This document shows, in pieces, positions 52,211-61,086 of a stretch of 64,000 nucleotides of DNA (position 1 is its first letter; each line of letters starts with the position of its first letter). The stretch is from contig CAJCIQ010000142.1 of the NCBI GenBank assembly GCA_903970475.1, positions 47,219 to 111,218 of the forward strand. Reading direction: 5' to 3'. Both the position numbers and the translations under genes were made by a program. This DNA comes from Beijerinckiaceae bacterium. Lineage in GTDB: Bacteria > Bacteroidota > Bacteroidia > Chitinophagales > Chitinophagaceae. Below the pieces are notes generated by a model. It was not told the origin of the DNA, searched no databases, and saw only the letters and a program-made list of their open reading frames with translations.

Positions 52211-53065
52211 ATGAACGAACAACAACGCCTCAATTACGACCGGATCGCCTCGGCTATCGAATACCTGAAAGCGAACTATCAGGCGCATCCCAGCCTGGAG
52301 GATGCCGCAGCACACGTGCACCTGAGCCCCTTTCATTTTCAACGCATGTTTCAGGATTGGGCAGGCGTATCCCCCAAACAATTCCTTCAGTTCCTGAGCC
52401 TGGAGCACGCCCGCCACTTATTGAAGGATCAGCGGGCCACCTTATTGGATACCGCCGTCGAAACAGGCTTATCCGGCACCAGCCGCCTGCATGATTTGTT
52501 CCTCAAAATTGAAGGGATGACCCCCGGAGAATATAAAAACGGGGGGGAATCCTTGGTGATTCACTACAGTTTTGCAGAAAGCCCATTTGGTCAAATCATC
52601 GTTGCCTCTACCGCCAAAGGCATTTGCCATATGGCCTTTGCCGACCATGGAAGGGATATAGCCTTTGCCGAACTAAAAGCCCGGTTTCCCCATGCCGAAT
52701 ACATTCAACTGGTAGACCAGGCCCAACAAAATGCCTTGTTCATTTTTGGGCAGGACTGGAGCAAGTTGGATAAAATCAAGCTGCACCTAAAAGGATCCCC
52801 CTTCCAGATCAGGGTCTGGGAAACCTTGCTGCGCGTTCCCATGGGAGGACTAACCACTTACTCGGGCCTGGCCGAAGAAATTGGCCATCCTAAGGCAGCC
52901 AGGGCGGTAGGCAGCGCCGTGGGGGCCAATCCGGTAGCCTTCCTGATTCCCTGCCATAGGGTCATCAGGGCCACCGGTGAAACAGGGCAATACCATTGGG
53001 GAGCCTTCAGGAAAGAAGTCATGTTGGGCTGGGAAGCGGCAAAAACAACGGCCACCCAAAATTGA
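52211..53065 (+). CDS. Ada-like AraC-type regulator fused to methylated-DNA-cysteine methyltransferase
   Basis: 284 residues. An AraC-type HTH is at the front (SLEDAAAHVHLSPFHFQRMFQDWAGVSPKQFLQFLSLEHARHLL), then the methyltransferase part with the N-terminal ribonuclease-like domain (VIHYSFAESPFGQIIVAS) and the active site FLIPCHRVIRATGETGQYHWG with Cys248. The zinc-binding N-terminal domain of E. coli Ada is missing, which is usual for the Bacteroidota form. It repairs O6-methylguanine by taking the methyl group onto Cys248 and may also act as a transcription factor. A similar gene starts at the very left end of the window. Confidence 0.92.
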   Translation: MNEQQRLNYDRIASAIEYLKANYQAHPSLEDAAAHVHLSPFHFQRMFQDWAGVSPKQFLQFLSLEHARHLLKDQRATLLDTAVETGLSGTSRLHDLFLKIEGMTPGEYKNGGESLVIHYSFAESPFGQIIVASTAKGICHMAFADHGRDIAFAELKARFPHAEYIQLVDQAQQNALFIFGQDWSKLDKIKLHLKGSPFQIRVWETLLRVPMGGLTTYSGLAEEIGHPKAARAVGSAVGANPVAFLIPCHRVIRATGETGQYHWGAFRKEVMLGWEAAKTTATQN

Positions 53066-53136
53066 GTTATGGGTTCGGTTCCCTTGTATGCTTAGGATAA
53101 CGTATCTTAGGCCCGGTCACAACCCTATCCAACGTC

Positions 53137-53892
53137 ATGTTTAACCCATTTTTTCTGCTGGGTAGATACTACCCTGTATTCCTGGTCCTGGTGATTATCT
53201 GTATCGTCCATGCCTATAAAACAGGTAGGAGCAACTGGATTTACCTGTTGATATTCCTGCCCGGCATAGGGGCCCTGGTTTATTTTTTCCTGGAAATCCT
53301 CCCTGAAATCAGGCATGGGGATTTCGTTCCCAACCTTAAATCCTTAGTGAATCCGAACTACAAGGTCGCCCAATGGGAGACCCAGCTCAGGCATACGGAC
53401 ACTATATACAACCGGCTGAACCTGGCCCTGGCCCTGGAACAGCGGGGAGTATATCCTCGGGCAATTGAGCTGGTAAAATCCTGTTTGGATGACGTACTAT
53501 ACGCCAAAGATCCCAATATCATCCTGCAATCGGCCAGACTGTATTTTAAGAACGGGCAGTATACGGAGAGCCTGTCAGCCTTTGAAAAAGCATGGCCTTT
53601 ACAACCCGTTAACTTGCGGAAGATGGAAGATGAACTAATTTATGCCCGGTCTTTGGAGGCTGGCGGAAACCTGCCCCAGGCCGAAGAAACATACCATCGC
53701 ATCATCCGTATCCATCAATCCCTGGAGGCCATGTATTGGTACGGTATGTACCTCAAAACCCAGAACAGGCGCGAGGAAGCGCGAAGGCAATTTCAATCGG
53801 TCCGGGAAGAAATCCGTCTTTATCCAAGATACGCCCGCAGGCGATATGCTGAGTGGGCAAGGCTGAGCCGCCGTGAAATGTCGGGGAAATAA
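53137..53892 (+). CDS. Membrane-anchored TPR protein
   Basis: 251 residues. Two hydrophobic helices at the N-terminus (YYPVFLVLVIICIVHAY and WIYLLIFLPGIGALVYFFL) are of the phospholipase-D-nuclease N-terminal (PLDc_N) kind, followed by a soluble part with TPR-like helix pairs: YNRLNLALALEQRGVYPRAIELVKSCL, IILQSARLYFKNGQYTESLSAFEKAWP, IYARSLEAGGNLPQAEETYHRII, EAMYWYGMYLKTQNRREEARRQF. Such proteins serve as protein-binding scaffolds at the membrane. The partner is unknown. The stop codon lies inside a perfect palindrome. Confidence 0.8.
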   Translation: MFNPFFLLGRYYPVFLVLVIICIVHAYKTGRSNWIYLLIFLPGIGALVYFFLEILPEIRHGDFVPNLKSLVNPNYKVAQWETQLRHTDTIYNRLNLALALEQRGVYPRAIELVKSCLDDVLYAKDPNIILQSARLYFKNGQYTESLSAFEKAWPLQPVNLRKMEDELIYARSLEAGGNLPQAEETYHRIIRIHQSLEAMYWYGMYLKTQNRREEARRQFQSVREEIRLYPRYARRRYAEWARLSRREMSGK

Positions 53893-53915
53893 TTTCTATA
53901 TTCTATAGAAATTAT
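53889..53915. repeat. Perfect 12-bp AT-rich inverted repeat
   Basis: ATAATTTCTATA (53889-53900), TTC, TATAGAAATTAT (53904-53915). It covers the stop codon of the TPR gene and lies about 170 bases before the adhesin operon. No T run follows, so an operator is as likely as a terminator. The rest of the gap to 54081 shows nothing clear. Confidence 0.7.
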
Positions 53916-54081
53916 GTAGTTTCCCGTGTTGATTCGGCGATTCGGAGCAACAAACTGTCAATCCAATACCTTTTGAAACCTCGACCCTCAGAAACGAACC
54001 GGTTACTGATGCCATGGCTGCAACCCTCTAATGCGGCCGCTTTTCCCCCCGTAGATATTGCCCAACCCTTAAATCCATCCT

Positions 54082-57000
54082 ATGAATAAGTTGCCCTGGT
54101 TGTCAAGGGGACTATGGCTATTTTGCCTGTTGAGCTTTGGTACCACAGCGGCAAACCCGTTACTGGCCGCCAGCACTACCGGTAAGGTCATACCCGCGAC
54201 CATGTCAGCGCCCAAGGTTGGCGTGGCGGCGCACAGCGCCAGTGTGACTGCGCCCCCGGCACCTACCCTGTCAGCGGGCGGTCTTACGACCTTTTGCTCC
54301 GGCGATTCGGTAACACTAACGGCCACGACTACCGGCGCAACAACCTACCAGTGGTACCTCAACGGCAATGCACTCACCGCAGCCACCACCAGTACGTATA
54401 TAGCTACCGCTTCGGGCACGTATACCGCCACCGCGGCCAATTCGGATGGGACCTCTACCCAAAGCGCGGGCTTAAGCGTTACCGTCAAACAATCTCCCGC
54501 CGCCCCTTCCATTACCTCGGGTGGGAATACCACTTTTTGTTCCGGGGGAAGCGTATCGATGAGTGCGGCTGGTTCTGGCGCTACAGGCTATCAATGGTAT
54601 GTGGGCGGCACAGCGATTTCAGGGGCCACGACCCAGACCTATACGGCTAACTCAGCCGGTAACTATACGGTATCCATTACCAACAGCAGTGGATGTGCCT
54701 CCGCCCAAAGCGGTGGTATACCCGTAACGGTACTGGCCAACCCTACAGCCCCTACGCTGGTAGCCGGAGGTTCCACTACTTTTTGCACTGGCGGAAACGT
54801 GATTCTGAGTGCCAGCGCCTCTGGTGCTTTTTCCTATACCTGGATGCTCAACGGAACACCCATTTCCGGAGCCTCCACTAACCTATATACAGCCGATTCC
54901 AGCGGTAACTATACCGTAAGCATCAGCAGCTCCAATGGATGTAACTCCGCAGCCAGTACACCCGTAACCGTAACGGCCAGCCCCATTCCCACACCTCCCA
55001 CCCTAAGTGCCGGTGGGGCCACCTCATTTTGTTCCGGGGGTTCCGTTACCCTAACGGCTACGGCTACCCCAGGGGCCACCATCCAGTGGTTATTGAACGG
55101 CAACCCGGTTTCGGGAGCCACAGGGGCTACTTATACAGTAAGCTCCTCCGGGTCTTATTCCGCAAGCGCAACCAACGGCGGTGGTTGTACTTCAGCCGCC
55201 AGCACCCCCATACCTGTTTCTGTCAATCCCATTCCCGCCACCCCTACCGTAACGGCCGGGGGAAATACGCCTGTTTGTGCAGGGGGAAGTGTACAAATGA
55301 CAGCTAACGCCACCGGAGCCACTTCCTATCAGTGGGCACTCAACGGGACGGCCATCCCTGGTGCCACCACTGTAGACTATTCAGCCAATGCCTCCGGCAA
55401 TTATACGGTTTCGGTCAAAGACGCCAACGGATGCGCTTCTGCTTCCAGTGCGGCAACCACCGTTACCGTAATAGCCGACCCTGCCAGTCCAACCATCAGT
55501 GCAACCGGTGCGACAACCGTATGTCCTGGATCAGGCGTAGGCCTGACGGCCAGTGCCTCCGGCGCTTATGCCTACCAATGGTATAACAATGGCGCAGCCA
55601 TATCCGGAGCCACTACCAATATCTATACAGCCAGCACTTCTGGTACCTATACCGCTACGGTCATCAACAGCACGGGTTGCATTTCCAATGAAGGATCACC
55701 CGTCACGGTTACCATCGAACCCGCGCCCCCTTCTCCAACCGTGAGCATTAGCGGGAGCACGACTTTTTGTACACCAGGAAGCGTAACCTTATCGGCCAGC
55801 GCTACCGGTGCCAGTACCTACCAATGGTATTTGGATGGAAACGCCATCAGTGGCGCCACGAGCACTTCCTATAGCGCTACGGCTACGGGCTCGTATTCGG
55901 TCATTGCCACTGGGGCCGGAGGCTGCGCTTCTGCTACCAGCTCCACCACCCAGGTAACCGCCTATAGCCCCCTAACGGCTCCTACCATCAGCGTGGGTGG
56001 TCCTACCACCATTTGCGCCAATACGACAGCGACCCTATCCATAAATCTGACTGGAGCAACAGTAGTGCAGTGGTACCTGAATGGTGCGGCCCTCATCGGG
56101 GACACTACCGAAACCTTATATGCAGGTCAGGCGGGGAATTATACTGTAAAAGTTTCTAACCCCTGCTCTGCTGCCCAGACAAGTGCCCCTGTCACCATTA
56201 CCTTGCTGCCGGCACCCACGGCTCCTCCGGTAAGCGCTGGATCAGCTACCACCTTTTGTGCACCGGGTAGCGTAGTCCTTACGGCCCAACCGCCTCCAGC
56301 CACTGCTTACCAATGGTTTGATAATACCATCGCCATTTCAGGGGCAACGACGGTTACTTATACCGCAACCAGCACGGGGTCCTACACGGTAGAAGCCATT
56401 GGCTCCAATGGTTGTGCCTCCGAGCCATCTACCCCTCAAAACGTCATTGCTTACTTGCAGCTAACAGCTCCTACGATAGACACCAGCGGACCCATTACTT
56501 TCTGTAACGGAGGAAGCGTGGTATTAACAGCGGATGCACCCAATGCTACCAATTATCAGTGGTATCTGAATGGGGTGGCGATCGCAGGGGCCAATACCCT
56601 TAGTTACGTAGCTACCGCTAGTGGTAGCTATACGGTTAATGCATCCAACCCTTGTTCCAACGCCTTGAGTTCGGCACAAACCATAACGGTCAATGCCCTT
56701 CCTTCAGTTCCGGTCATTGATACCGGTAGTGTGACCACCTTCTGTGCTGGGGGGAGTGTCGTATTGACCGCCAACGCCACCGGCGTGACCGGGTATCAGT
56801 GGTATGGAAATGGGGTGCCCATTACAGGAGCCACCACCCAATCCTATATAGCGACCACCAGCGGATTTTATACAGTGGAAGTCACCAATGCGACCAATTG
56901 CCCGGCTGTCAGCGCAGGCATCAATGTCACCGTGTACCCTGCCCTGACACCGCTATCTGTAACCATCAACGCCAGCGGTTCCACAACCTTCTGCCAGGGA

Positions 57001-60000
57001 AACAGCGTAGGATTGTCGGCCGTTGTCACAGGAGCCACGGCGTATCAATGGAACCTTAACGGGGTACCCATTTCCGGGGCCACCCAAACAACCTATACAG
57101 CTACTTTGCCAGGAGCTTATACCATTACACTTTCGAATCCTTGTTCTTCCGTTACCAGTACATCGGTTATCCTTACGGTCAACCCAACACCGGCCACCCC
57201 AACCATAACGCCCGCGGGAAACACCAACCTTTGCGCTGGTGGATCAGTAGCCTTGAGTGCTAACGCCAGCGGAGCCTCTTATTACCAATGGTACCAAAGT
57301 GGAAGTGCCATCACAGGTGCCACGGGAAGTACTTACACCGCCTCCATGGGAGGCAATTATACCGTGACCGTCTTCAGCGCCAGTGGCTGCATCTCCGCCC
57401 CCAGCGCAGACATACCGGTCGTCGTCAATCCCAATCCTTCTGCACCTACTTTGTTTGCAGCCAGCCCAACTACCTTTTGTCAGGGAAACAGTGTACTGTT
57501 GACCGCCACCCCCACTGGAGCGAGCGGCTATAGCTGGTATTTGAATGGGGCTAAACTGGCCACCACAGCCGGAGCAGATTATGCAGGTACCCTGGCGGGC
57601 AATTACGCCGTAGCCATCACAGATATCAATGGTTGTTCTTCTACCCTTAGTACCGACATAGCCGTAACGGTTAATCCTGCTCCAGCCACAGCCGTTGTCA
57701 GCCTAACGGGTTCTTCCACCATTTGCCCTGGCGGTTCTGTGAGCCTTTCAGCCACCCCCGTTCCCAACGAGAGCTATCAATGGCGGTTTAATGGTGTAGC
57801 CGTATTAGGCGCCAACGCAAATACCTATACAGCCGCTGCTTCCGGATCTTATACCATTACGTTAACGGATGCCAATGGTTGTTCCTCTACTTCAGCAGGA
57901 ACTAACCTGACGGTAGATCCAACCCCTGCGACCCCTGTGCTGACTGCTGAAGGCCCGACCTCCATCTGCATCGGCAACGGCGTGCAACTGACTGCAAGTA
58001 CATCAGGAGCCAGTACCTACCAATGGTATCTGGGCGGTACAGCCATTACAGGAGCCACCACTTCTACCTATACAGCAACTGGTGCAGGAGCCTATAGCGT
58101 CTCCATCACCGACGCCAATGGTTGCAATTCTGCGGCCAGTACGCCCATTGCCGTAACCTTGAATGGCAACACCGCTCCAGCCGCTGCCGGCATCACAGCT
58201 TCGGGTAGCGCCAGTATATGTTCGGGCAGCACCCTAACCTTATCGGCTACAGCCAACGGAGCCACCGCCTATCAGTGGAGCGTGGGCGGTACAGCCATCA
58301 CCGGTGCCACAACCGCTACTTATGCAACCGGCACAGCCGGTAATTATACCGTTACCTACACCGACGCCAACGGTTGTACCGCTGCGCCCAGTACAGTTAC
58401 CACTGTTACAGTTAATCCCCTTCCTGTAGCCCCTGTACTGGCCTCTACCAGCACTTCGGCTTGTCAGGGTTTCAGTGTGCTCCTCCATGCTTCACCCACC
58501 ACAGCAGCTTCTTATAGTTGGTCAGACAATGGCACAGCCATCAACGGAGCTACATCCTCCACCTATTCAGCGACCACGACTGGATCCTACACGGCCACCC
58601 AGACCGACGCCAATGGTTGTACTTCAGTTCCCAGCGCTGCCCTTACGGTGACCATTAACCCCAATCCTGCCAAGCCCGTGGCGGACGTTACGGGCACCGG
58701 CACAGTATGCCAGGGTTCTTCTGTTGCGCTGAGTACATCCGTTTCGGGGACCTTCACTTACCAATGGTACCAGGGAACTACCCTGATCACCGGAGCTAGT
58801 GCAGCCACCTATCCGGCTACTAGTTCAGGATCCTATAGTGTCAGCATTACGGATGTCAACGGATGCGCCGACACCAGTGCTCCTGCTACGGTAACGGTTA
58901 ATCAGGATCCGGCCAGCCCTGTATTAAGCACTACCGCTGCCGCTATTTGTGCGGGCACCCAGACAGGAATCAATGGAACGGCTACCGGCGCCACCACCTG
59001 GTCCTGGTTCCTGAATGGAAGTCCGATTGCAGGCGTAACGACCGATATTGATTCCGCTGCTACGTCCGGAACCTATACCGCCTCCATAACTGATGCCAAT
59101 GGATGCGTCTCCGACCAGAGCGCACCGCTAACCATTGTCGTCAACCCTGTTCCTGCCGCACCTGGTATTACCGCTACGGCCCCACTGGCTATTTGTCCTG
59201 GTCAGACCCTAGACCTCAATGCCGATCCAACGGGCGCCTCTTCCTATCAGTGGTATCTCAACGATACCGCCATCAGCGGAGCCACCGCACAAACCTATAC
59301 GGCCACCCAAGCGGGCAACTATGCCGTTGCTGCTTTCAATAGCTTTGGCTGTTCCACCCAAAGCCCAGCCAGCCTGGTGACCAACCCCTGCCTGGCCAAA
59401 GCCGACCTGTCCATAGTCAAGCAAGTCAGCCAAGGACCCTACAGCGCCACCAAGCCCGTGACCTATGCACTAACGGTCACCAATAACGGACCCAATTCAG
59501 CTACAGATGTAGTCATCACCGATACCTTACCAGCCAACCTGGGTGATCCCCTCAATATCAATGGCTCGCCCATGCCGGTATACGATGCCGTTAGTCATAC
59601 ACTCACCTGGACCATCCCCACGATGGACTCCTTAAGCAGTACCAACCTGTCCTTTGAAGCAAGCATCAAAGCCTTTGGCACGATAGCCAATACAGCGCAA
59701 GCATCCTCATCCACCTTGGACCCAGATACGACCAACAACCACAGCAGTGCTGTGTTCACCGCCACCGGAGACCTGTTCATCCCCAACCTGATCACCCCCA
59801 ACGGAGATGGAAAAAACGACCTATTTGTGATCCTGGGCCTCAATCATTATCCCAATGCCACTTTGAGGATTTACAACCGATGGGGATCGGAGGTCTACCA
59901 GTCCCAGAACTATCAAAACGATTGGGGAGGCAGCGGCCTCAACGATGGAACCTATTACTATATATTAATCGTCAACACAGCCACCGGCAATCAAGCCTAT

Positions 60001-60027
60001 AAAGGTTGGGTTGAACTATTACGTTAA
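54082..60027 (+). CDS. Giant repeat adhesin with T9SS/gliding C-terminal domain (SprB-like)
   Basis: 1981 residues, exported by an N-terminal signal (WLFCLLSFGTTAANPLLAAS). From about residue 59 to 1770 there are 21 Ig-like repeats of about 81 residues. Each reads roughly PxxPTxxAxGxTxFCxGGSVxLxA, then YQWYLNGxxIxGAT, YTAxxSGxYTV and NGCxS, with two cysteines that probably form one disulfide per domain; repeat 1 lacks the second. Repeats 7-12 alternate between two types. Next comes a DUF11-type domain (ADLSIVKQVSQGPYSATKPVTYALTVTNNGPNSATDVVITDTLPA) and a gliding-motility C-terminal domain (TIGR04131/CHU_C: FIPNLITPNGDGKNDLFVI, LRIYNRWGSEVY, GTYYYILIV, KGWVELLR) for secretion by the type IX system. 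Probable long surface filament for adhesion or gliding; operon with SprF- and OmpA-like genes. Confidence 0.9.
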   Translation: MNKLPWLSRGLWLFCLLSFGTTAANPLLAASTTGKVIPATMSAPKVGVAAHSASVTAPPAPTLSAGGLTTFCSGDSVTLTATTTGATTYQWYLNGNALTAATTSTYIATASGTYTATAANSDGTSTQSAGLSVTVKQSPAAPSITSGGNTTFCSGGSVSMSAAGSGATGYQWYVGGTAISGATTQTYTANSAGNYTVSITNSSGCASAQSGGIPVTVLANPTAPTLVAGGSTTFCTGGNVILSASASGAFSYTWMLNGTPISGASTNLYTADSSGNYTVSISSSNGCNSAASTPVTVTASPIPTPPTLSAGGATSFCSGGSVTLTATATPGATIQWLLNGNPVSGATGATYTVSSSGSYSASATNGGGCTSAASTPIPVSVNPIPATPTVTAGGNTPVCAGGSVQMTANATGATSYQWALNGTAIPGATTVDYSANASGNYTVSVKDANGCASASSAATTVTVIADPASPTISATGATTVCPGSGVGLTASASGAYAYQWYNNGAAISGATTNIYTASTSGTYTATVINSTGCISNEGSPVTVTIEPAPPSPTVSISGSTTFCTPGSVTLSASATGASTYQWYLDGNAISGATSTSYSATATGSYSVIATGAGGCASATSSTTQVTAYSPLTAPTISVGGPTTICANTTATLSINLTGATVVQWYLNGAALIGDTTETLYAGQAGNYTVKVSNPCSAAQTSAPVTITLLPAPTAPPVSAGSATTFCAPGSVVLTAQPPPATAYQWFDNTIAISGATTVTYTATSTGSYTVEAIGSNGCASEPSTPQNVIAYLQLTAPTIDTSGPITFCNGGSVVLTADAPNATNYQWYLNGVAIAGANTLSYVATASGSYTVNASNPCSNALSSAQTITVNALPSVPVIDTGSVTTFCAGGSVVLTANATGVTGYQWYGNGVPITGATTQSYIATTSGFYTVEVTNATNCPAVSAGINVTVYPALTPLSVTINASGSTTFCQGNSVGLSAVVTGATAYQWNLNGVPISGATQTTYTATLPGAYTITLSNPCSSVTSTSVILTVNPTPATPTITPAGNTNLCAGGSVALSANASGASYYQWYQSGSAITGATGSTYTASMGGNYTVTVFSASGCISAPSADIPVVVNPNPSAPTLFAASPTTFCQGNSVLLTATPTGASGYSWYLNGAKLATTAGADYAGTLAGNYAVAITDINGCSSTLSTDIAVTVNPAPATAVVSLTGSSTICPGGSVSLSATPVPNESYQWRFNGVAVLGANANTYTAAASGSYTITLTDANGCSSTSAGTNLTVDPTPATPVLTAEGPTSICIGNGVQLTASTSGASTYQWYLGGTAITGATTSTYTATGAGAYSVSITDANGCNSAASTPIAVTLNGNTAPAAAGITASGSASICSGSTLTLSATANGATAYQWSVGGTAITGATTATYATGTAGNYTVTYTDANGCTAAPSTVTTVTVNPLPVAPVLASTSTSACQGFSVLLHASPTTAASYSWSDNGTAINGATSSTYSATTTGSYTATQTDANGCTSVPSAALTVTINPNPAKPVADVTGTGTVCQGSSVALSTSVSGTFTYQWYQGTTLITGASAATYPATSSGSYSVSITDVNGCADTSAPATVTVNQDPASPVLSTTAAAICAGTQTGINGTATGATTWSWFLNGSPIAGVTTDIDSAATSGTYTASITDANGCVSDQSAPLTIVVNPVPAAPGITATAPLAICPGQTLDLNADPTGASSYQWYLNDTAISGATAQTYTATQAGNYAVAAFNSFGCSTQSPASLVTNPCLAKADLSIVKQVSQGPYSATKPVTYALTVTNNGPNSATDVVITDTLPANLGDPLNINGSPMPVYDAVSHTLTWTIPTMDSLSSTNLSFEASIKAFGTIANTAQASSSTLDPDTTNNHSSAVFTATGDLFIPNLITPNGDGKNDLFVILGLNHYPNATLRIYNRWGSEVYQSQNYQNDWGGSGLNDGTYYYILIVNTATGNQAYKGWVELLR
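55729..57187 (+). repeat. Three copies of an alternating two-domain unit within the adhesin
   Basis: Repeats 7 to 12 form three pairs of about 486 bases. The first member of each pair has an N(G/C)C-type second cysteine and ends in a linker with tyrosine (AYSP, AYLQ, VYPA); the second starts LTAP or LTPL and has SNPCS in place of the NGC motif. The pattern is not seen in the other repeats. Confidence 0.7.
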
Positions 60028-60046
60028 CGCTTAGATCCAATTATCC

Positions 60047-61060
60047 GTGAATAAACTAACACTCCTTGTATGTGCCGCCACCCTGATCCTGACCGAAAGT
60101 GTCCAGGCTCAGCAAGACGTGCAGTTTAGTCAGTACGTCTTTGACGGCTTGACCCTGAACCCCGCTTACGCCGGGTATAAAGGTGACCCCTACCTGAATG
60201 CCACCTTCAGGGATCAGTGGACCAGCTTTCCAGGCGCACCCAAAACCGCTATGCTCTCCTTTGATGCCCTGACCAATGTTCCCCATGATATGATGGGCGT
60301 TGGCGCTCAGGTTATGTATGACGAATTGGGGCCTCAGACCAACCTATCGTTGACCGGATCCTATTCCTACAGGATACCCTTAAGCTTCGATGAGGACCAT
60401 CCCAGAAGGCTGTGCCTGGGCATAGGCGGCATGGTCTCCCAATACTCCCTGAACGGGTCCGTGCTGCAATACGAAGACCCCAACGACCCCCTGGCCCCCG
60501 CTGTGAATGTGCATTCCAAACTGATACCAGACGCCAACTTCGGCGTGTATTACTACACCAATAACTTTTACGCCGGTGCGGCTATGATGAACCTGTTTTC
60601 TCTTAACTCCACCAGGACCATCTACTTTGCTAACGGTAGCACCTATGCGACCCTGCTCCAGGGAGCCAACCTTTACCTCACGGTTGGCGGTATGCTGGAC
60701 TTAAGTGATGAAGTAAAACTCAAACCCAGCCTGTTAATTAAAGAGGACTTCAAGGGTCCTACCAATACAGACCTGAATTGCTTTGTGCTGCTGGATGAAA
60801 TATTCTGGGTAGGCGCCTCCTACAGGACATCCGTCAAACTCTGGGACAAATCCAACCTGGAGTCCAGCTTGCAGGCTTCTGATGCAGCCAGCGTGATGAT
60901 AGAGTTCTACGCAACCCCCCAGTTAAGGATCGGGTATGCCTATGACTTTACCACCAGTGGCTTGTCCAATTACCAGACAGGATCCCATGAATTATCCCTG
61001 GGATTCTCCTTTAAAACCAACCGGAGCAGCCGTTATATGGCCACTCCCCGCTATTTTTAA
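60047..61060 (+). CDS. PorP/SprF-family type IX secretion system membrane protein
   Basis: 337 residues, signal peptide ending SVQAQQ, with a GTG start 19 bases after the adhesin stop. The family opening is clear: DVQFSQYVFDGLTLNPAYAGYKGDPYLNATFRDQWTSFPGAPKTAMLSFDA. The rest is a beta-barrel of about 14 strands (GVGAQVMYDELGPQTNLSLTGSYSYRIPL, DANFGVYYYTNNFYAGAAMMNLF, QLRIGYAYDFTTSGLSNY, HELSLGFSF). PorP/SprF proteins sit in the outer membrane and are needed for export or surface attachment of the giant SprB-like protein encoded directly upstream; each adhesin tends to have its own. Confidence 0.95.
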   Translation: MNKLTLLVCAATLILTESVQAQQDVQFSQYVFDGLTLNPAYAGYKGDPYLNATFRDQWTSFPGAPKTAMLSFDALTNVPHDMMGVGAQVMYDELGPQTNLSLTGSYSYRIPLSFDEDHPRRLCLGIGGMVSQYSLNGSVLQYEDPNDPLAPAVNVHSKLIPDANFGVYYYTNNFYAGAAMMNLFSLNSTRTIYFANGSTYATLLQGANLYLTVGGMLDLSDEVKLKPSLLIKEDFKGPTNTDLNCFVLLDEIFWVGASYRTSVKLWDKSNLESSLQASDAASVMIEFYATPQLRIGYAYDFTTSGLSNYQTGSHELSLGFSFKTNRSSRYMATPRYF

Positions 61061-61086
61061 CCTTGTCCGTTATAAATCATAACCCG

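Noticed and set aside
54293..59342. Regular repeats taken for a possible CRISPR array or satellite
   Set aside because: The repeats are about 245 bases long, diverged, in frame and code for Ig-like domains; there are no constant short repeats with unique spacers.
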